DNA from: Cellulophaga sp. F20128
GTDB taxonomy: Bacteria; Bacteroidota; Bacteroidia; Flavobacteriales; Flavobacteriaceae
Length of the DNA stretch: 64,000 bases
NCBI RefSeq assembly: GCF_023015805.1
Contig: NZ_JALKBA010000016.1
Span: 23,370-87,369 of the forward strand
Direction of reading: 5' to 3'
Shown here: positions 36,593 to 48,000 of the stretch, one piece after another
Position numbering within the stretch: position 1 is the first letter of the stretch
Layout: the number at the start of each line of letters is the position of its first letter
The notes under the pieces: model-generated
What the model was told of the DNA's origin: nothing
Database searches by the model: none
Seen by the model: the letters and a program-made list of their open reading frames with translations, nothing else
Translations under genes and position numbers: made by a program

Positions 36593-36652
36593 TTAAGCGC
36601 CTATTTTCTATTCAAAACCATATATTTACATCTCATTTTAAGTGTATTTCAA

Positions 36653-39600
36653 ATGAATATTCAAAAATTATTATTGGTATTTATTCTAATTTTTTTATTG
36701 GTTGGAAAATTTAGCCATGCCCAGTTTATTAATTACACGAAAAAAGAAAGATTGTCCTCCAACAATATTGAGCATATTAGTGAAGATGATGAAGGTTTAA
36801 TTTATATTTCTGGCTACTATGGCTTAAACGTTTTTAATGGCAGTGATTTTAAAATTTATAACCAAAATAACACCGAAGGATTTAGCAACGAAATATCTTG
36901 TACTTTACAGTTAAATAAAGGATACGTTCTAATTGGCACATTGGATAAAGGACTTTATCTAATGGATAAATATGAGCAAAAAATAATGCCTTTAAACATA
37001 TCTACAAATCCCAAAAACGACCCAATCGCCATTCGGGAACTATTTTTGGATAAAAATGGAAATATTTGGCTTGGCTTACAAGATGGAAAACTAATAACCT
37101 TTAGTAGTACAGAGGTAACAAAACCAACCTCAATTAGGAAAACAATTCAACCTATTACCGTAACCAATACTAACTTCACAATTAAATCCATTATAGAATC
37201 AGGCCCTTATATTTTAGTCGCGGGCAATGATTCTCAAATTATTAGGATAAAAAAAGATAGTAACAATTATATTATTGATAATCCGATAGTGTTAAAAGAA
37301 ATTGATCAAGTTTACTGCATGATTATTTTGAAAAACAATTTGTTTATAGGTACTGAAAATGGAGTTTTCCAGATAAAAAACGTTGATTATATTGACAAAC
37401 AAAAACCTATTCTCTTGGATACTATATGGAGATTAAAGGGTTCAATCATTAGAAGTATATCGGTCCACAACAACAACCTATGGATAGGATCTGAAGGAGA
37501 AGGACTTTATAAATATAATAGTAGTGGTAAAGAATTAGAGCATTTCCTCTATTTAGAAAACAAAAAGAATGCCATTAACTCTAATTATGTACTTAACACC
37601 TTGGTAGACAGCAATGAAAACTTATGGATAGGCACTTGGTTTGGAGGTATAAACATATTAGACTTAAATGAAAATAATTTTAAATTTATTTATGATAGCC
37701 AAAGTGAGGTTGACCTTTTTTCAAATATTGTATGGGCCATTTCGAAAACAATGGAAGGGGTGTATTATCTCGGAACACATGGAAACGGTTTATGTAAATA
37801 TTCACTAAAAGATAAAAGTTTTGTTTCCATTCTAAAAACCCCTGAGTTAAAATCAATATCCACTTTATATTATGACGAACTTTTAAAACTTTTATTCATT
37901 GGAACATGGGAAAATGGAGTTAAAGTTTTTGATCCAATCAAAGGGAAATTAGTAACCAACGAATTCGATTTTAGCATTCTTTCTAAAGAAAGAATCTACA
38001 CAATTACCAAGGGTCCTGATGGTAATCTATGGATAGGTAGTTTTAACAAGGGATTGTTTTCATTCTCTTTCAAAGAAAACAAACTAGAAAAATTTCAACT
38101 TTCCGCTGATGAAGGATTAAACAATACAGATATTCGATGTTTATTAACTGACAACAACAATAAACGCCTATGGATTGGATCTATTAAGAATGGGCTCTTT
38201 ACCATAGAATTTACAAATAAAAATAAGGAAAAAAGAATAACTCATTTTCCGAAGTTTAAGGATCCTATAAAAAAAATAAATGCGGAAAACCTATTTCAGG
38301 ATTCTAATTGTAATATATGGATATTATGTCGAAATGGCATCGGTAAGGTAGAGCCTAATAGTTTACCAGTGAAATTACCAATTTTAAATGGTGCGATTAC
38401 TACAGGAATGGTAGAAGATGCTAAAAACCAATTATGGATAAGTACTTACAATGGCATTTATATATATAATCCTAAAACTCAAAAAATCACTCCTCTTTTA
38501 CCAAACTATACTTTTTCTGACATTCTTTTTATCCCAGAATCAGAGCTAGTTTTAGTTGCGTCGGACAATGGCCTTCTTAAAGCCAGTGCTATACAACCTA
38601 ATGAACAACTTAATTCTCCCAATATTTCCTTTTCACATTTAAAAATTTTAGACAAATTAATAAAACCACTTGATAAATATAAAGGAGTTAGGGTATTACC
38701 TAAAAATTTAAATTATTGTGATTCATTAATTCTTCCCTATTTTTCCCAAACGTTTTCAATAGGCTTAAATGCTATTTCCTTTATTGGTAATACTAAAGAA
38801 AAGTTGCGATATCGACTTCATAACTTTGAATCAGGATGGAATTTATCTCACGACCGTTCTGCTACAGCATCCTACACTAATGTACCACCCGGAAATTACA
38901 AATTTGAAGTACAGGCCTCTAATAGTAAAGGAGAATGGGGGGGCAATATTCGCACATTAACTATTATCAAGGAGCAACCTTGGTGGACAACCTCTCTGGC
39001 CTATTTGGTGTATTTTATAATTTTAACGCTTATTATCTATATAATTTATAGAGAAATTAGGGATAGAGTACGTATGCGGCAAGAACTAAAAATTGAAAAA
39101 ATTAAGCAGGAACGAGAATTTGAAATTTATCAGCAAAAAATGTCTTTCTTCACGAACGTATCCCATGATATACGGACACCGCTAACTTTAATACTAGGTC
39201 CACTTGAGGAAATTCTAAACAACTACAACATAGAAAAAGCCGTTGAATTAAAACTTCAGCGAATGCTAAAAAATTCACGCATGCTTCTGAGTTTGGTGAA
39301 TCAAATTTTAGATTTCAGAAAAGCTGAATCTGATAATATAAAATTAAATTTAAAGCAAATTGATCTAAATTCTTTTGTGCAAAATGTCCATTATCAATTT
39401 AGTGAATTAGCCCAAAATAAAGAAATTGATCTAGATATATCTTCTCCCGATGAAAAGATTTGGGTAGTCGCGGACCCACAAAAATTAGAATCAATTTTTT
39501 TTAATTTGATATCCAATGCAATAAAATTCACACCAAAATATGGTCAGATAATGATCCATTTTAATATGGATAAAGACTTTATTACAATTATTGTAAAAGA

Positions 39601-40657
39601 TACGGGAATGGGTATTCCTGAAGATGAATTGGAAAGTATTTTCACTCGGTTTTACAGATCCAAAAATAATAGTCAATTGCAAGGAACTGGAATTGGGGTT
39701 GCCTTGGTGAAAAAATACATAGAACTACATAAAGGTAATATCGAAGTGAAAAGCACAAAAAATATTGGTTCAGAATTTATTATACAACTACCTGTATTAC
39801 CTGACACACATTCTTATCCAAACCATATTGCCCTAATGGGCAATGAAAATAATTCCCTAATCACATTGACTAATAGTAAAAGTGACACCAAAAAAGCCAC
39901 TGTTTTAGTAATTGACGATAGTTATGACATACGGGAATACTTGAAAGAAATATTACAAAAAGATTATAATTTTCTTGAGGCAGACAATGGAAAATTAGGC
40001 TTATCCATTACTAATAAAAGATTACCTGATCTAGTTATCAGTGATATTATGATGGATGGAATGGACGGAATAGAGGTTTGTGGGCTTATAAAAACTAATT
40101 TAAATACATCACACATACCGGTTATATTATTGACAGCAAAAAATTCGATGGATTCTAAAATTGAAGGATTTGAAAAGGGAAGTGATGCGTATTTAGAGAA
40201 ACCTTTTAACAGCAAATTACTTTTAACTATGATAAAAAAACTAATTGAACATAGGGAATTATTAAAAAAGAAATTTCTGCTTTCTACATCTATCGCAGAG
40301 GAAACTACTCCCACAACAGTTGATGAAGAATTTATAGAAAAAGTAATTAAAATAATTCACAAACACTTAGCCGAGTCGGAATTTTCGGTGCAGAGTCTGG
40401 CTGATAAACTAAAAATGAGTCAAGATCAAATTTATCGAAAAATTAGGGCATTAACCGGGTTATCTGCTATTCATTTTATAAGATTGATACGTTTAAAACA
40501 AGCAGCCAGCCTACTTGCTCAAAAACGATACGCAGTGAATGAAATTGTATATATGGTTGGGTTTAATAATCCATCCTATTTTACTAGATGTTTTAAAGCA
40601 GAATTTGGTGTCCCGCCAAGTGATTATGGCCAAAAAAATGATGTAAGATTGGAATAA
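36653..40657 (+). CDS. Hybrid two-component system sensor-regulator (HTCS)
   Basis: A single-protein two-component regulator of 1334 residues. The true start is the ATG at 36653, which gives a signal peptide ending FSHAQ; the open frame upstream runs into susC. Periplasmic part: two-component propeller repeats (LWIGTWFGGINIL, LWIGSFNKGLFSF and others, about 25-640), then a Y_Y_Y domain (about 715-765). A transmembrane helix lies near 780-800. The HisKA box contains His838 (NVSHDIRTPL), followed by HATPase (NLISNAIKFTP, DTGMGIPEDE), a receiver domain with Asp1131 (VISDIMMDGMDG) and Lys in EKPF, and an AraC helix-turn-helix at about 1225-1334. The propeller would sense imported oligosaccharide. 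It is divergent from the PUL 2 susC gene, which it most likely activates. Confidence 0.96.
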   Translation: MNIQKLLLVFILIFLLVGKFSHAQFINYTKKERLSSNNIEHISEDDEGLIYISGYYGLNVFNGSDFKIYNQNNTEGFSNEISCTLQLNKGYVLIGTLDKGLYLMDKYEQKIMPLNISTNPKNDPIAIRELFLDKNGNIWLGLQDGKLITFSSTEVTKPTSIRKTIQPITVTNTNFTIKSIIESGPYILVAGNDSQIIRIKKDSNNYIIDNPIVLKEIDQVYCMIILKNNLFIGTENGVFQIKNVDYIDKQKPILLDTIWRLKGSIIRSISVHNNNLWIGSEGEGLYKYNSSGKELEHFLYLENKKNAINSNYVLNTLVDSNENLWIGTWFGGINILDLNENNFKFIYDSQSEVDLFSNIVWAISKTMEGVYYLGTHGNGLCKYSLKDKSFVSILKTPELKSISTLYYDELLKLLFIGTWENGVKVFDPIKGKLVTNEFDFSILSKERIYTITKGPDGNLWIGSFNKGLFSFSFKENKLEKFQLSADEGLNNTDIRCLLTDNNNKRLWIGSIKNGLFTIEFTNKNKEKRITHFPKFKDPIKKINAENLFQDSNCNIWILCRNGIGKVEPNSLPVKLPILNGAITTGMVEDAKNQLWISTYNGIYIYNPKTQKITPLLPNYTFSDILFIPESELVLVASDNGLLKASAIQPNEQLNSPNISFSHLKILDKLIKPLDKYKGVRVLPKNLNYCDSLILPYFSQTFSIGLNAISFIGNTKEKLRYRLHNFESGWNLSHDRSATASYTNVPPGNYKFEVQASNSKGEWGGNIRTLTIIKEQPWWTTSLAYLVYFIILTLIIYIIYREIRDRVRMRQELKIEKIKQEREFEIYQQKMSFFTNVSHDIRTPLTLILGPLEEILNNYNIEKAVELKLQRMLKNSRMLLSLVNQILDFRKAESDNIKLNLKQIDLNSFVQNVHYQFSELAQNKEIDLDISSPDEKIWVVADPQKLESIFFNLISNAIKFTPKYGQIMIHFNMDKDFITIIVKDTGMGIPEDELESIFTRFYRSKNNSQLQGTGIGVALVKKYIELHKGNIEVKSTKNIGSEFIIQLPVLPDTHSYPNHIALMGNENNSLITLTNSKSDTKKATVLVIDDSYDIREYLKEILQKDYNFLEADNGKLGLSITNKRLPDLVISDIMMDGMDGIEVCGLIKTNLNTSHIPVILLTAKNSMDSKIEGFEKGSDAYLEKPFNSKLLLTMIKKLIEHRELLKKKFLLSTSIAEETTPTTVDEEFIEKVIKIIHKHLAESEFSVQSLADKLKMSQDQIYRKIRALTGLSAIHFIRLIRLKQAASLLAQKRYAVNEIVYMVGFNNPSYFTRCFKAEFGVPPSDYGQKNDVRLE

Positions 40658-40978
40658 TACGTCTATTAGAATTTTACAAATTGGCCACACTAACCAAACT
40701 AAGAATACACTCTCTGTTATAACCTTAATTAAGGTAATTTTATAATGTGTTATACTATTATAATTTTGGAAGTATTAAGCGATCGTAGATTCACAGATCG
40801 TTTATTCGTATTTTGTGAATTTCGTAACTAGGAATAATGTAACAATTCATTTATCCTAAAAAATTGCCAATGTCGCATTGAAATTTAAATTAATTGTTGT
40901 CATTTTCAAGTCCGTAACTTAAACCTCATAATTAGGTATGCTGCTAGATAATTCATAGTAAAATCCGTCACTTCAGAA
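40658..40978. other. Intergenic region between convergent genes
   Basis: No gene was seen. A short inverted repeat CGATC (40780-40784) and GATCG (40796-40800) is followed by TTTATT and might be a weak terminator for the plus-strand regulator. The rest is AT-rich without recognisable features. Confidence 0.4.
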
Positions 40979-42373
40979 TCAAATTCCCAATATTATTGCT
41001 GGACGATTTTCCTTGGATACAAAATTGTCAACTTGCTCTTGAGTTATTGATGTTCCCCAAACATATACACGTTGTAACCCTTTCATTTTAGTAAAGTTTT
41101 CAAAGCTTAAGGCAGTTATTTTTGTTTGGTACAAATTAAGTCCAGTAATATTTTGGCTAGCCGATAATTCACTAACGCCTGAATCCGTAATTGGATTTTT
41201 TTCAATTTCAAGTTTTTGAAGATTCTTGAATTTGCTTATGGTTTTTAAATGTTTGTCTTGTACAAAGTTATCTTTAAGAGAAAGCCATATAATACGATCC
41301 TTAATAGGTAAAAGCTTTTCCAGATTTACTTCCAAATCATCCCCATTTTTAGATGTAATTGATTTTGGGACAAGTACAATCTCGTACAAACCGCTTTCAA
41401 ATATTAGTTCCCTTATTACAAATCCTGCATCTTCAATTTCACTTAACACCTCAGAATCAATAGTCTGACTTTTTGGTAATGTTATACCCCCCTTACCTGA
41501 GATATCTTCTAGCCCTAACATAGTAGAAGCTATACTCGTAATTTCTTCAGAGGCTTCCAAATCAGCCATCTTCAACTTGAAATCAGCATTGACCTTATCC
41601 ACCCAAAAGATGAGAATTGATTTCTCTTCATCAGTAAGTGGAGTTTTCCCTTCAGGTGGCATATAATCCTTATGATTGGAATTCAACATTACCCGTCTTA
41701 GCATTTCAGAATTGTCAACATCACCTGCGATAAAAGCTTCACCATTTTTCCCCCCTTTTACCATTCCCAACGAATCTTGAAGGGAAAGCCCTCCTTTCAT
41801 CTTACTGGAATTATGACAACTAATACACTTTGCTTCGAGGATAGGGTTAACCAAATATTCATATACCACTGCCTCGTTTAAATGAGTAACAGTTGGCAAT
41901 TCTACTTTTTCTTTTCTTCCAAACGGTGAATACTTTAATAAATAATCACTTCCATGCGTTAAATTTCCACCATAATGCCCGGTAATACTTAGTAAGAATA
42001 CGACTAATGTCAGAGTAGCTATATTGGTTTTTAGGTATTTAAATTTTGAAATATTAAGCCTGCCAGAGCTTATAGCCCAGGCAAAAAATGCTACTATGGT
42101 GGTTGCTATTCCAAACCAAAAATGCGTGTCTAACATATTCTGGTCATAATCCCCACCCAAAGAGAGCATATATCCCAGAGCACAGGCTAAAAAGGCACTT
42201 ATTGTACCACAAAATAAAGCTACGGAAATGGGAATGGACAACATAGAATTCTTATTCCAACTCCCATACAATTCCAAAATAAAAGCAAAGAAAAGAAAGC
42301 CAATAGGCAAATGCACAATTAGTGGGTGAAATCGACCTAAAAACAATACAAAATCCGGTACACTACTATCCAT
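40979..42373 (-). CDS. DUF2231 membrane protein fused to heme-binding PSCyt1 and leucine-rich repeats
   Basis: A 464-residue protein with an unusual architecture. Residues about 8-135 are four transmembrane helices of the DUF2231 type (GRFHPLIVHLPIGF, then HFWFGIAT and SITGHYGGNLTHG with conserved histidines). Residues about 170-262 are a planctomycete-type cytochrome c domain, PSCyt1, with the heme motif CISCH (183-187) and the typical DYMPPEGKTPLTDEE. Residues about 340-460 hold four or five leucine-rich repeats (LQKLEIEKNPITDSGVSEL, then ITGLNLYQTKI). It would be membrane-anchored with the heme and LRR parts outside the cytoplasm, suggesting electron transfer or redox sensing. It is last in a four-gene cluster, 36 bases after the propeller gene. 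Confidence 0.85.
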   Translation of the reverse strand: MDSSVPDFVLFLGRFHPLIVHLPIGFLFFAFILELYGSWNKNSMLSIPISVALFCGTISAFLACALGYMLSLGGDYDQNMLDTHFWFGIATTIVAFFAWAISSGRLNISKFKYLKTNIATLTLVVFLLSITGHYGGNLTHGSDYLLKYSPFGRKEKVELPTVTHLNEAVVYEYLVNPILEAKCISCHNSSKMKGGLSLQDSLGMVKGGKNGEAFIAGDVDNSEMLRRVMLNSNHKDYMPPEGKTPLTDEEKSILIFWVDKVNADFKLKMADLEASEEITSIASTMLGLEDISGKGGITLPKSQTIDSEVLSEIEDAGFVIRELIFESGLYEIVLVPKSITSKNGDDLEVNLEKLLPIKDRIIWLSLKDNFVQDKHLKTISKFKNLQKLEIEKNPITDSGVSELSASQNITGLNLYQTKITALSFENFTKMKGLQRVYVWGTSITQEQVDNFVSKENRPAIILGI

Positions 42374-42409
42374 TTTTATCTTTTAATAATCTTTATTAGT
42401 ACTATGTTC

Positions 42410-43519
42410 TTAAACTCTTTCCAATTTAATTGGGGTTGAATTATGTGCATTCCATTGACAGATGTACAAATTTTTGTCTGGATCCACAAAAACGTCGTGT
42501 CCATGATTAAAAACAGGATTTAATGAATTGTGCATAGTTTGGAGTTTATCATTTATATATTTAGGCTCCTCTCCTCCTGGATTGGAAACCACCTTATTAT
42601 CCCCATTTAAAATGGTAACAAAACCAGTATCACGCACCCATTTTTCACCCTCCCTGGTTTCTGACCAGCAAACCCCAGAATATAAATTTTCATCATCTAA
42701 AACAGCTCTACAAACAAATGCCCCAGGCAGACTCAAAGTTTTGATATACTTTCCATCCAAGGTAAAATATTTGAATGCATTATCATTTCTTGAAGTAACA
42801 ATCAACATAGGATTATTCTTATTCCGATAATCCACAGCTACCCCGTGGGCATTTGCCAAGTTATAATTCTTATCGACGTTATTCTTACCTCCCCATTTTC
42901 TGATAAATTCCCCTTTATGGCTAAACTGAAGAATATAATCTGAGCCATAGCCATCGGCCACATATATATCTCCATTAGGGCCTACGGCTGTTTCAGTGGG
43001 CATATAAGGTTCATTTTGTTTGTAAACTCCAATGGTTTGGGGATGAGGCAAAGGAAATATCAAACGGCCATCAATTGTAGTTTTCAAAACCTGCCCAGCC
43101 TGAGCATGATACTGTCCTGATTTGTCAATAAAATAACCGCAATCTACTATATATAAAACATCTTCACCACCTTCGTTATGCAAGGTTAATCCATGCCCTC
43201 CAGGATACCCAGTACCCCAATGATCCAATAATTTACCTGACTTATCAAAAACTAAAATATTATTAGTTGTATGATCACCTATCATAATCAATCTTCCTTT
43301 GCTGTCCATTTGCATTTCATGACAGTTGAGAATTGGCGTGTGCGCATTGGATATTTTTGCCCAATTTTTGTGAACTTTATATTTAAATTCCCCGTGACCA
43401 ATTGTAAGTTCTTCTTTCGCCCCTTTCTTTAAAATTTGAAACCCGAAAGATGGCGTAACAGCTAATGCCGTTCCTAATAATGTAGTATTTCCTATAAATT
43501 TTCTTCTTGATTGATCCAT
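42410..43519 (-). CDS. Exported six-bladed beta-propeller (NHL-type) protein with Tat-like signal
   Basis: A 369-residue protein beginning SRRKFIGNTTLLGTALAV, a twin-arginine-type signal, so it is probably exported folded. The rest shows repeated NHL/6-bladed propeller blades: LIMIGDHTTNNILVFDKSG, GEDVLYIVDCGYFIDKSG, IYVADGYGSDYILQFSHKG and YICQWNAHNSTPIKLERV. No catalytic residues could be assigned. NHL proteins can be binding scaffolds, lyases or lactonases. It lies 34 bases after the DUF1501 gene in the same operon, which suggests a partner of the cytochrome-domain proteins. Related propellers occur beside DUF1501 and DUF1549 genes in planctomycetes (from memory). Confidence 0.8.
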   Translation of the reverse strand: MDQSRRKFIGNTTLLGTALAVTPSFGFQILKKGAKEELTIGHGEFKYKVHKNWAKISNAHTPILNCHEMQMDSKGRLIMIGDHTTNNILVFDKSGKLLDHWGTGYPGGHGLTLHNEGGEDVLYIVDCGYFIDKSGQYHAQAGQVLKTTIDGRLIFPLPHPQTIGVYKQNEPYMPTETAVGPNGDIYVADGYGSDYILQFSHKGEFIRKWGGKNNVDKNYNLANAHGVAVDYRNKNNPMLIVTSRNDNAFKYFTLDGKYIKTLSLPGAFVCRAVLDDENLYSGVCWSETREGEKWVRDTGFVTILNGDNKVVSNPGGEEPKYINDKLQTMHNSLNPVFNHGHDVFVDPDKNLYICQWNAHNSTPIKLERV

Positions 43520-43553
43520 TAGGTTTGTTTGTTTTTTAAAAGGTTGATTAAAT

Positions 43554-45056
43554 TTAACTTAAAATATCTTTAACTACATGTCCATGAACATCGGTTAATC
43601 TAAACCGTCTTCCTTGATGTTTATAGGTCATTCTTTCATGATCTATACCAAAAAGATGCAATAATGTAGCTTGAAAATCATGCGTATGTACTGGATCCTT
43701 AACAACATTATAGCCAAAATCGTCGGTTTCACCATAGGTAAATCCAGGCTTTACACCTGCGCCTGCCATAAACATTGTAAAAGCTTTAGGGTGATGATCT
43801 CTTCCGTAATTTGTAGCCGTTAGTTGGCCTTGAGAATAAACTGTACGTCCAAACTCTCCACCCCAAACTACTAAAGTATCTTCAAGCATCCCTCTTTGTT
43901 TTAAATCTTTTATTAAGGCAGCCGTTCCCTGATCTGTATTTTTACTCTGGTGTTTTATACCTCCTGGGCAATTATCATGTTGATCCCAACCTTGATGAAA
44001 TAATTGAACAAACTTTACATCTTTTTCTAATAGTTTACGGGCCATTAAGCAATTTGCTGCGTAAGTTCCAGGAGTTCGACTATCTGGTCCATACATATCA
44101 AAAATATAATCTGGTTCGTCAGAGGTATCTGTAACTTCGGGTACAGAAGTCTGCATTCTAAAGGCCATCTCATATTGAGCTATCCTAGCTTTAATCTCAG
44201 GATCTCCATAGGCATCATATGCTATTCCATTCAACTTTTTTAAATAATCGAGCATTTGTCTACGATCATTACCGTCATAATTCTCTGGATCTCCTAAATA
44301 TAACACTGGATCTTTTCCAGAGCGGAACTGTACTCCTTGATGCTCTGTTGGCAGAAAACCATTGCCCCACAAACGGGAATATAAAGGTTGCCCTGAGCCA
44401 TTATTAGAGACTAAAGAAATAAAAGTGGGCAAATTATTATTGTCAGATCCCAAACCATAACTGACCCATGATCCTATGGATGGTCTACCCGGTTGTTGGC
44501 TCCCCGTTAGGAAAAAGGTTATGGCGGGGTCGTGATTAATAGCATCTGTATGCATCCCTTTGATAAAACAAAGATCATCTACTACCTCGGACAAATAAGG
44601 CATAGCATCACTAACCCATGCACGGGATTCGCCATATTGCTTAAAATTTAAGGTTGATCCGGCTATTGGGAAAGCCGTTTGATCGGCACTCATCCCTGTT
44701 AGACGTTGACCAGCCCGGATAGAATCTGGCAAATCTTGGCCAAACATATCCGTGAGTTTAGGTTTATAATCGAAAAGATCAAGGTGCGACGGACCACCGC
44801 TTTGAAAGAGATATATAATTCGTTTCGCCTTTGGTAAATGATGGGGCATCCCTAATTTATTCTTAGCCTGGATATTTTGTTGCCCAGCCAAAGGATCAAC
44901 AGCACTCCATAGCTTCTCCGGATTCAATAAAGAATTAAGTGCAAGCGCCCCAATTCCAAGAGATGTTTTTTTAAAAAACTCCCGCCGATCAAATTGTCTT
45001 TCTATATCCTGAAGATCCCTATTGTTAGATCTTAATTTGTCATGATGATTGCCCAT
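43554..45056 (-). CDS. DUF1501 (sulfatase-fold) exported protein
   Basis: A 500-residue DUF1501 protein. The N-terminus has a twin-arginine-like signal (FDRREFFKKTSLGIGALAL). Characteristic segments are RIIYLFQSGGPSHLDLFDYKP, GTYAANCLMARKLLEKDVKFVQL, HQGWDQHDN, VVWGGEFGRT and GRDHHPKAFTMFMAGAGVK. The fold belongs to the alkaline-phosphatase/sulfatase superfamily, but the Cys/Ser formylglycine signature C/S-x-P-x-R is absent, so this should not be called a sulfatase. Function is unknown; the gene is nearly always next to a DUF1549/DUF1553 gene, as here (35 bases downstream of it), implying a complex or a shared process outside the cytoplasmic membrane. Confidence 0.93.
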   Translation of the reverse strand: MGNHHDKLRSNNRDLQDIERQFDRREFFKKTSLGIGALALNSLLNPEKLWSAVDPLAGQQNIQAKNKLGMPHHLPKAKRIIYLFQSGGPSHLDLFDYKPKLTDMFGQDLPDSIRAGQRLTGMSADQTAFPIAGSTLNFKQYGESRAWVSDAMPYLSEVVDDLCFIKGMHTDAINHDPAITFFLTGSQQPGRPSIGSWVSYGLGSDNNNLPTFISLVSNNGSGQPLYSRLWGNGFLPTEHQGVQFRSGKDPVLYLGDPENYDGNDRRQMLDYLKKLNGIAYDAYGDPEIKARIAQYEMAFRMQTSVPEVTDTSDEPDYIFDMYGPDSRTPGTYAANCLMARKLLEKDVKFVQLFHQGWDQHDNCPGGIKHQSKNTDQGTAALIKDLKQRGMLEDTLVVWGGEFGRTVYSQGQLTATNYGRDHHPKAFTMFMAGAGVKPGFTYGETDDFGYNVVKDPVHTHDFQATLLHLFGIDHERMTYKHQGRRFRLTDVHGHVVKDILS

Positions 45057-45091
45057 ATCTTTCTTTATAATTCTAGTTATTCCTAAACAAC

Positions 45092-48000
45092 TTACCTTTT
45101 AGTAATACAAGGATCAGAATTCATTATAGTATTCACTACTATCGCATTTGCCGCCACCAATGCTTTATTATCCCGACTCTGTAATTTAAATTCACCCGTG
45201 TTCAACCATCCTTTAGCTTTATCGATGTTGGCTGAGAATTTTTTGTATTCATTCTCTTGAAGATCTATTAGTAACTGCAATTCATCACTTTTGATTTTTC
45301 TCCCAGTTAGTTGTCTAAAAACTGTAGAAATTGCTAATTTTATATCTTCGACATCACTCATATATTTTCCAAGTACCCTAGAAGCTTCAATATAAGTAGG
45401 GTCATTGAGCAGTACTAAAGCTTGCAAGGGCGTATTTGTCTCCTGCCTACGTATGGTACACACGTCACGGGCGGGGGCATCAAAAGTAGCCAGTGTGGGG
45501 TGTGGCACAGACCTTTTCCAGATAGTATATAGGCTTCTTCTATACAATTTATCCCCTGTATCTTCCCTGTAAGTAGCATTGTTTACCTTCCATAAACCAT
45601 TCGGTTGATAAGGACTTACGCTTTGCCCTCCAATGGTTTTGTTTAGCAAACCAGAACTGGCCAAGACATTATCGCGCAACATTTCTCCGGATAATCTTTT
45701 AGAAGGTCCTCTTGCCAGAAGCCTGTTATCAATGTCTATTTCCATCATCGCTTCACTTACTACGGAAGATTGCTGATAGGTGTGAGACATAACAATCATT
45801 TTTTGCATTGCCTTTACGTCCCATCCAGAATCTCTAAACTCCAAAGCCAACCAGTCTAATAATTCTGGGTGACTAGGCATTTCACCTTGGTTCCCAAAAT
45901 CTTCAGATGTTTTAACCAATCCATTTCCAAAGTAATGTTGCCAAAATCTGTTTACAGCAACTCGAGCTGTTAAAGGATGGTCTTCATGAAATAACCATTT
46001 TGAGAACCCTAACCTATTTTTTGGATACTCTTTTGGCATAGGGAAAATAGCTTCAGGTGTATTGGGAAAAACTTCTTCACCTCTGGCATCATACACACCT
46101 CTATCCAAAATATAAGACTGTACTGGTTCTGAGGTCTCTTCCATTACCATTACTTCCTTCACCTTTTCCACACTATCCACGTAATGTTTTCGCAATTCGG
46201 CTAATTTACTTTGTTGAAATTCGCCTGCCTTTGAAACATTTGCGGAATAATATTCTTTTAAGAATTTTTTGTCTTCTGAAGTGAAATTGGGAAGTTCCTT
46301 ATTTATCAAATCATTTAATCTAGGATCATTTGCCAATTGCAATACTTCTATGGTAGATAAATCCCTATCATAAACCCGTATCTCATCAATTACAGCACCC
46401 TTAATTCCTTTTCCTCGTAATCTAGCTCCCAATTGTAAACCAGGTTCGTTATTATTTCTAAATAGAATATCCTTATAGAGGTTATCAGTTTTCAAGATGG
46501 TTTCAATTTCCATTCCATTTACAAATAATTTATAACCATCGGCCTTACTGGACCCATTATAGGTAATGGTAAAATGAACCCATTGGTCTCTTGGAAATTC
46601 CTTTTTAGAAATTTTAACAATGGCATTGTTTGGTGCAGTATGCGCCATCATTAGTTCCAGTTTATTCTCTACAATTTTAAGGTGATATCCCCGCCAATTG
46701 TACAGTATAGCACCATCACCTTTATGGAAAATATTACCATTTTCAATATGGGTCGGGATATTACTCCATAAACTGATTGTAAACGCATCATTTCTTCCAA
46801 AAACGCCAGTTTTCCTTAAATCTAACCATGTATCACCATCCAGCAGTACCCCTTTTCCCCATTTTCCCTTGGAAAGATTAATTTTTTGTCCCTCCCTACC
46901 TTCTCGTTTCATTGTTCCCTTTATCTTAGTGTTTACTGCATTCTGTAAACTATTATCATTGAGATCAAAGTATGCCGTTAAGCCCTTGGATGGTGCCTTA
47001 GTGTTAATGGATTTATATTTCTTATCAACTAGCCATTGATTAAAATTTTCAGTTAAATCCTTCTCTTTTACTTTATCTATCTCCACTTCCGATTCATCAA
47101 TAAGCTTTTTCATGTAGGACAGTACCTTTTCCTCCTCTTTCGTGGTCATCATTAAAGAGGGCACAGGGGTCGCGTTGTTCCATGAAATCTGTCCAGATTC
47201 GTTCACATTATTAAAAAAGCTGGTCATCTCATAGAAGTTTTTATGGGATATAGGGTCATATTTATGATCGTGACATCTGGCGCAAGCTACAGTAAGCCCC
47301 ATAAAAGCTTGTCCTACCGTACTTGCCCTATCAACCGCGTATTCCACTAAAAATTCTTCATTTACAATACCACCTTCCATATTTTGTGGATGCACACGAT
47401 TAAAGGCAGTAGCTAAAATAGATTCCCGAGTAGGGTTTTCAATAAGATCTCCCGCCAGTTGCCATTCCAAAAATTGGTTATAGGACATATTATCATTAAA
47501 CGCATTTATTACCCAATCACGCCAAGGTGACATATCTCGATATCGATCTACACTATACCCATGTGTGTCTGCAAAACGTGACAAATCCATCCAATCTAGG
47601 GCCATTTGCTCCCCATAATGGGGAGATGCCAATAATTTATCTACTTGATTTTCATACGCTTTAGCAGAAGAGTCCATCAAAAAGTCATCCATATCTGCTA
47701 TTGTTGGAGGTAAACCTGTGAGATCAAGGTAAAGTCTTCTTATCAATAATTCTTTATCCGCTTTAGCTGAGAATTGCAAATTATCTTGTTCCAATCGACT
47801 AAGGACAAAATTATCTATAGGGTTATTTATGACATCATTATTATTTACTTGCGGGACTTGAGTATCCCCTGGTTTGATAAATGACCAATGGTCTTTATAT
47901 TCGGCTCCTTGTTCTATCCATTTTATTAAAGCCGCCTTCTCATAATCAGTTAAGGAAAGGTGAGAGTCAGGTTCTGGCATAATAAAGTTTGGATCGTCCG

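Noticed and set aside
36335..36652. Longer start for the hybrid regulator
   Set aside because: It would run through the susC promoter and operator and put the signal peptide internal; the ATG at 36653 is better.
43554..45056. Calling the DUF1501 protein a sulfatase
   Set aside because: The fold is related, but the formylglycine signature is missing and DUF1501 motifs fit throughout.
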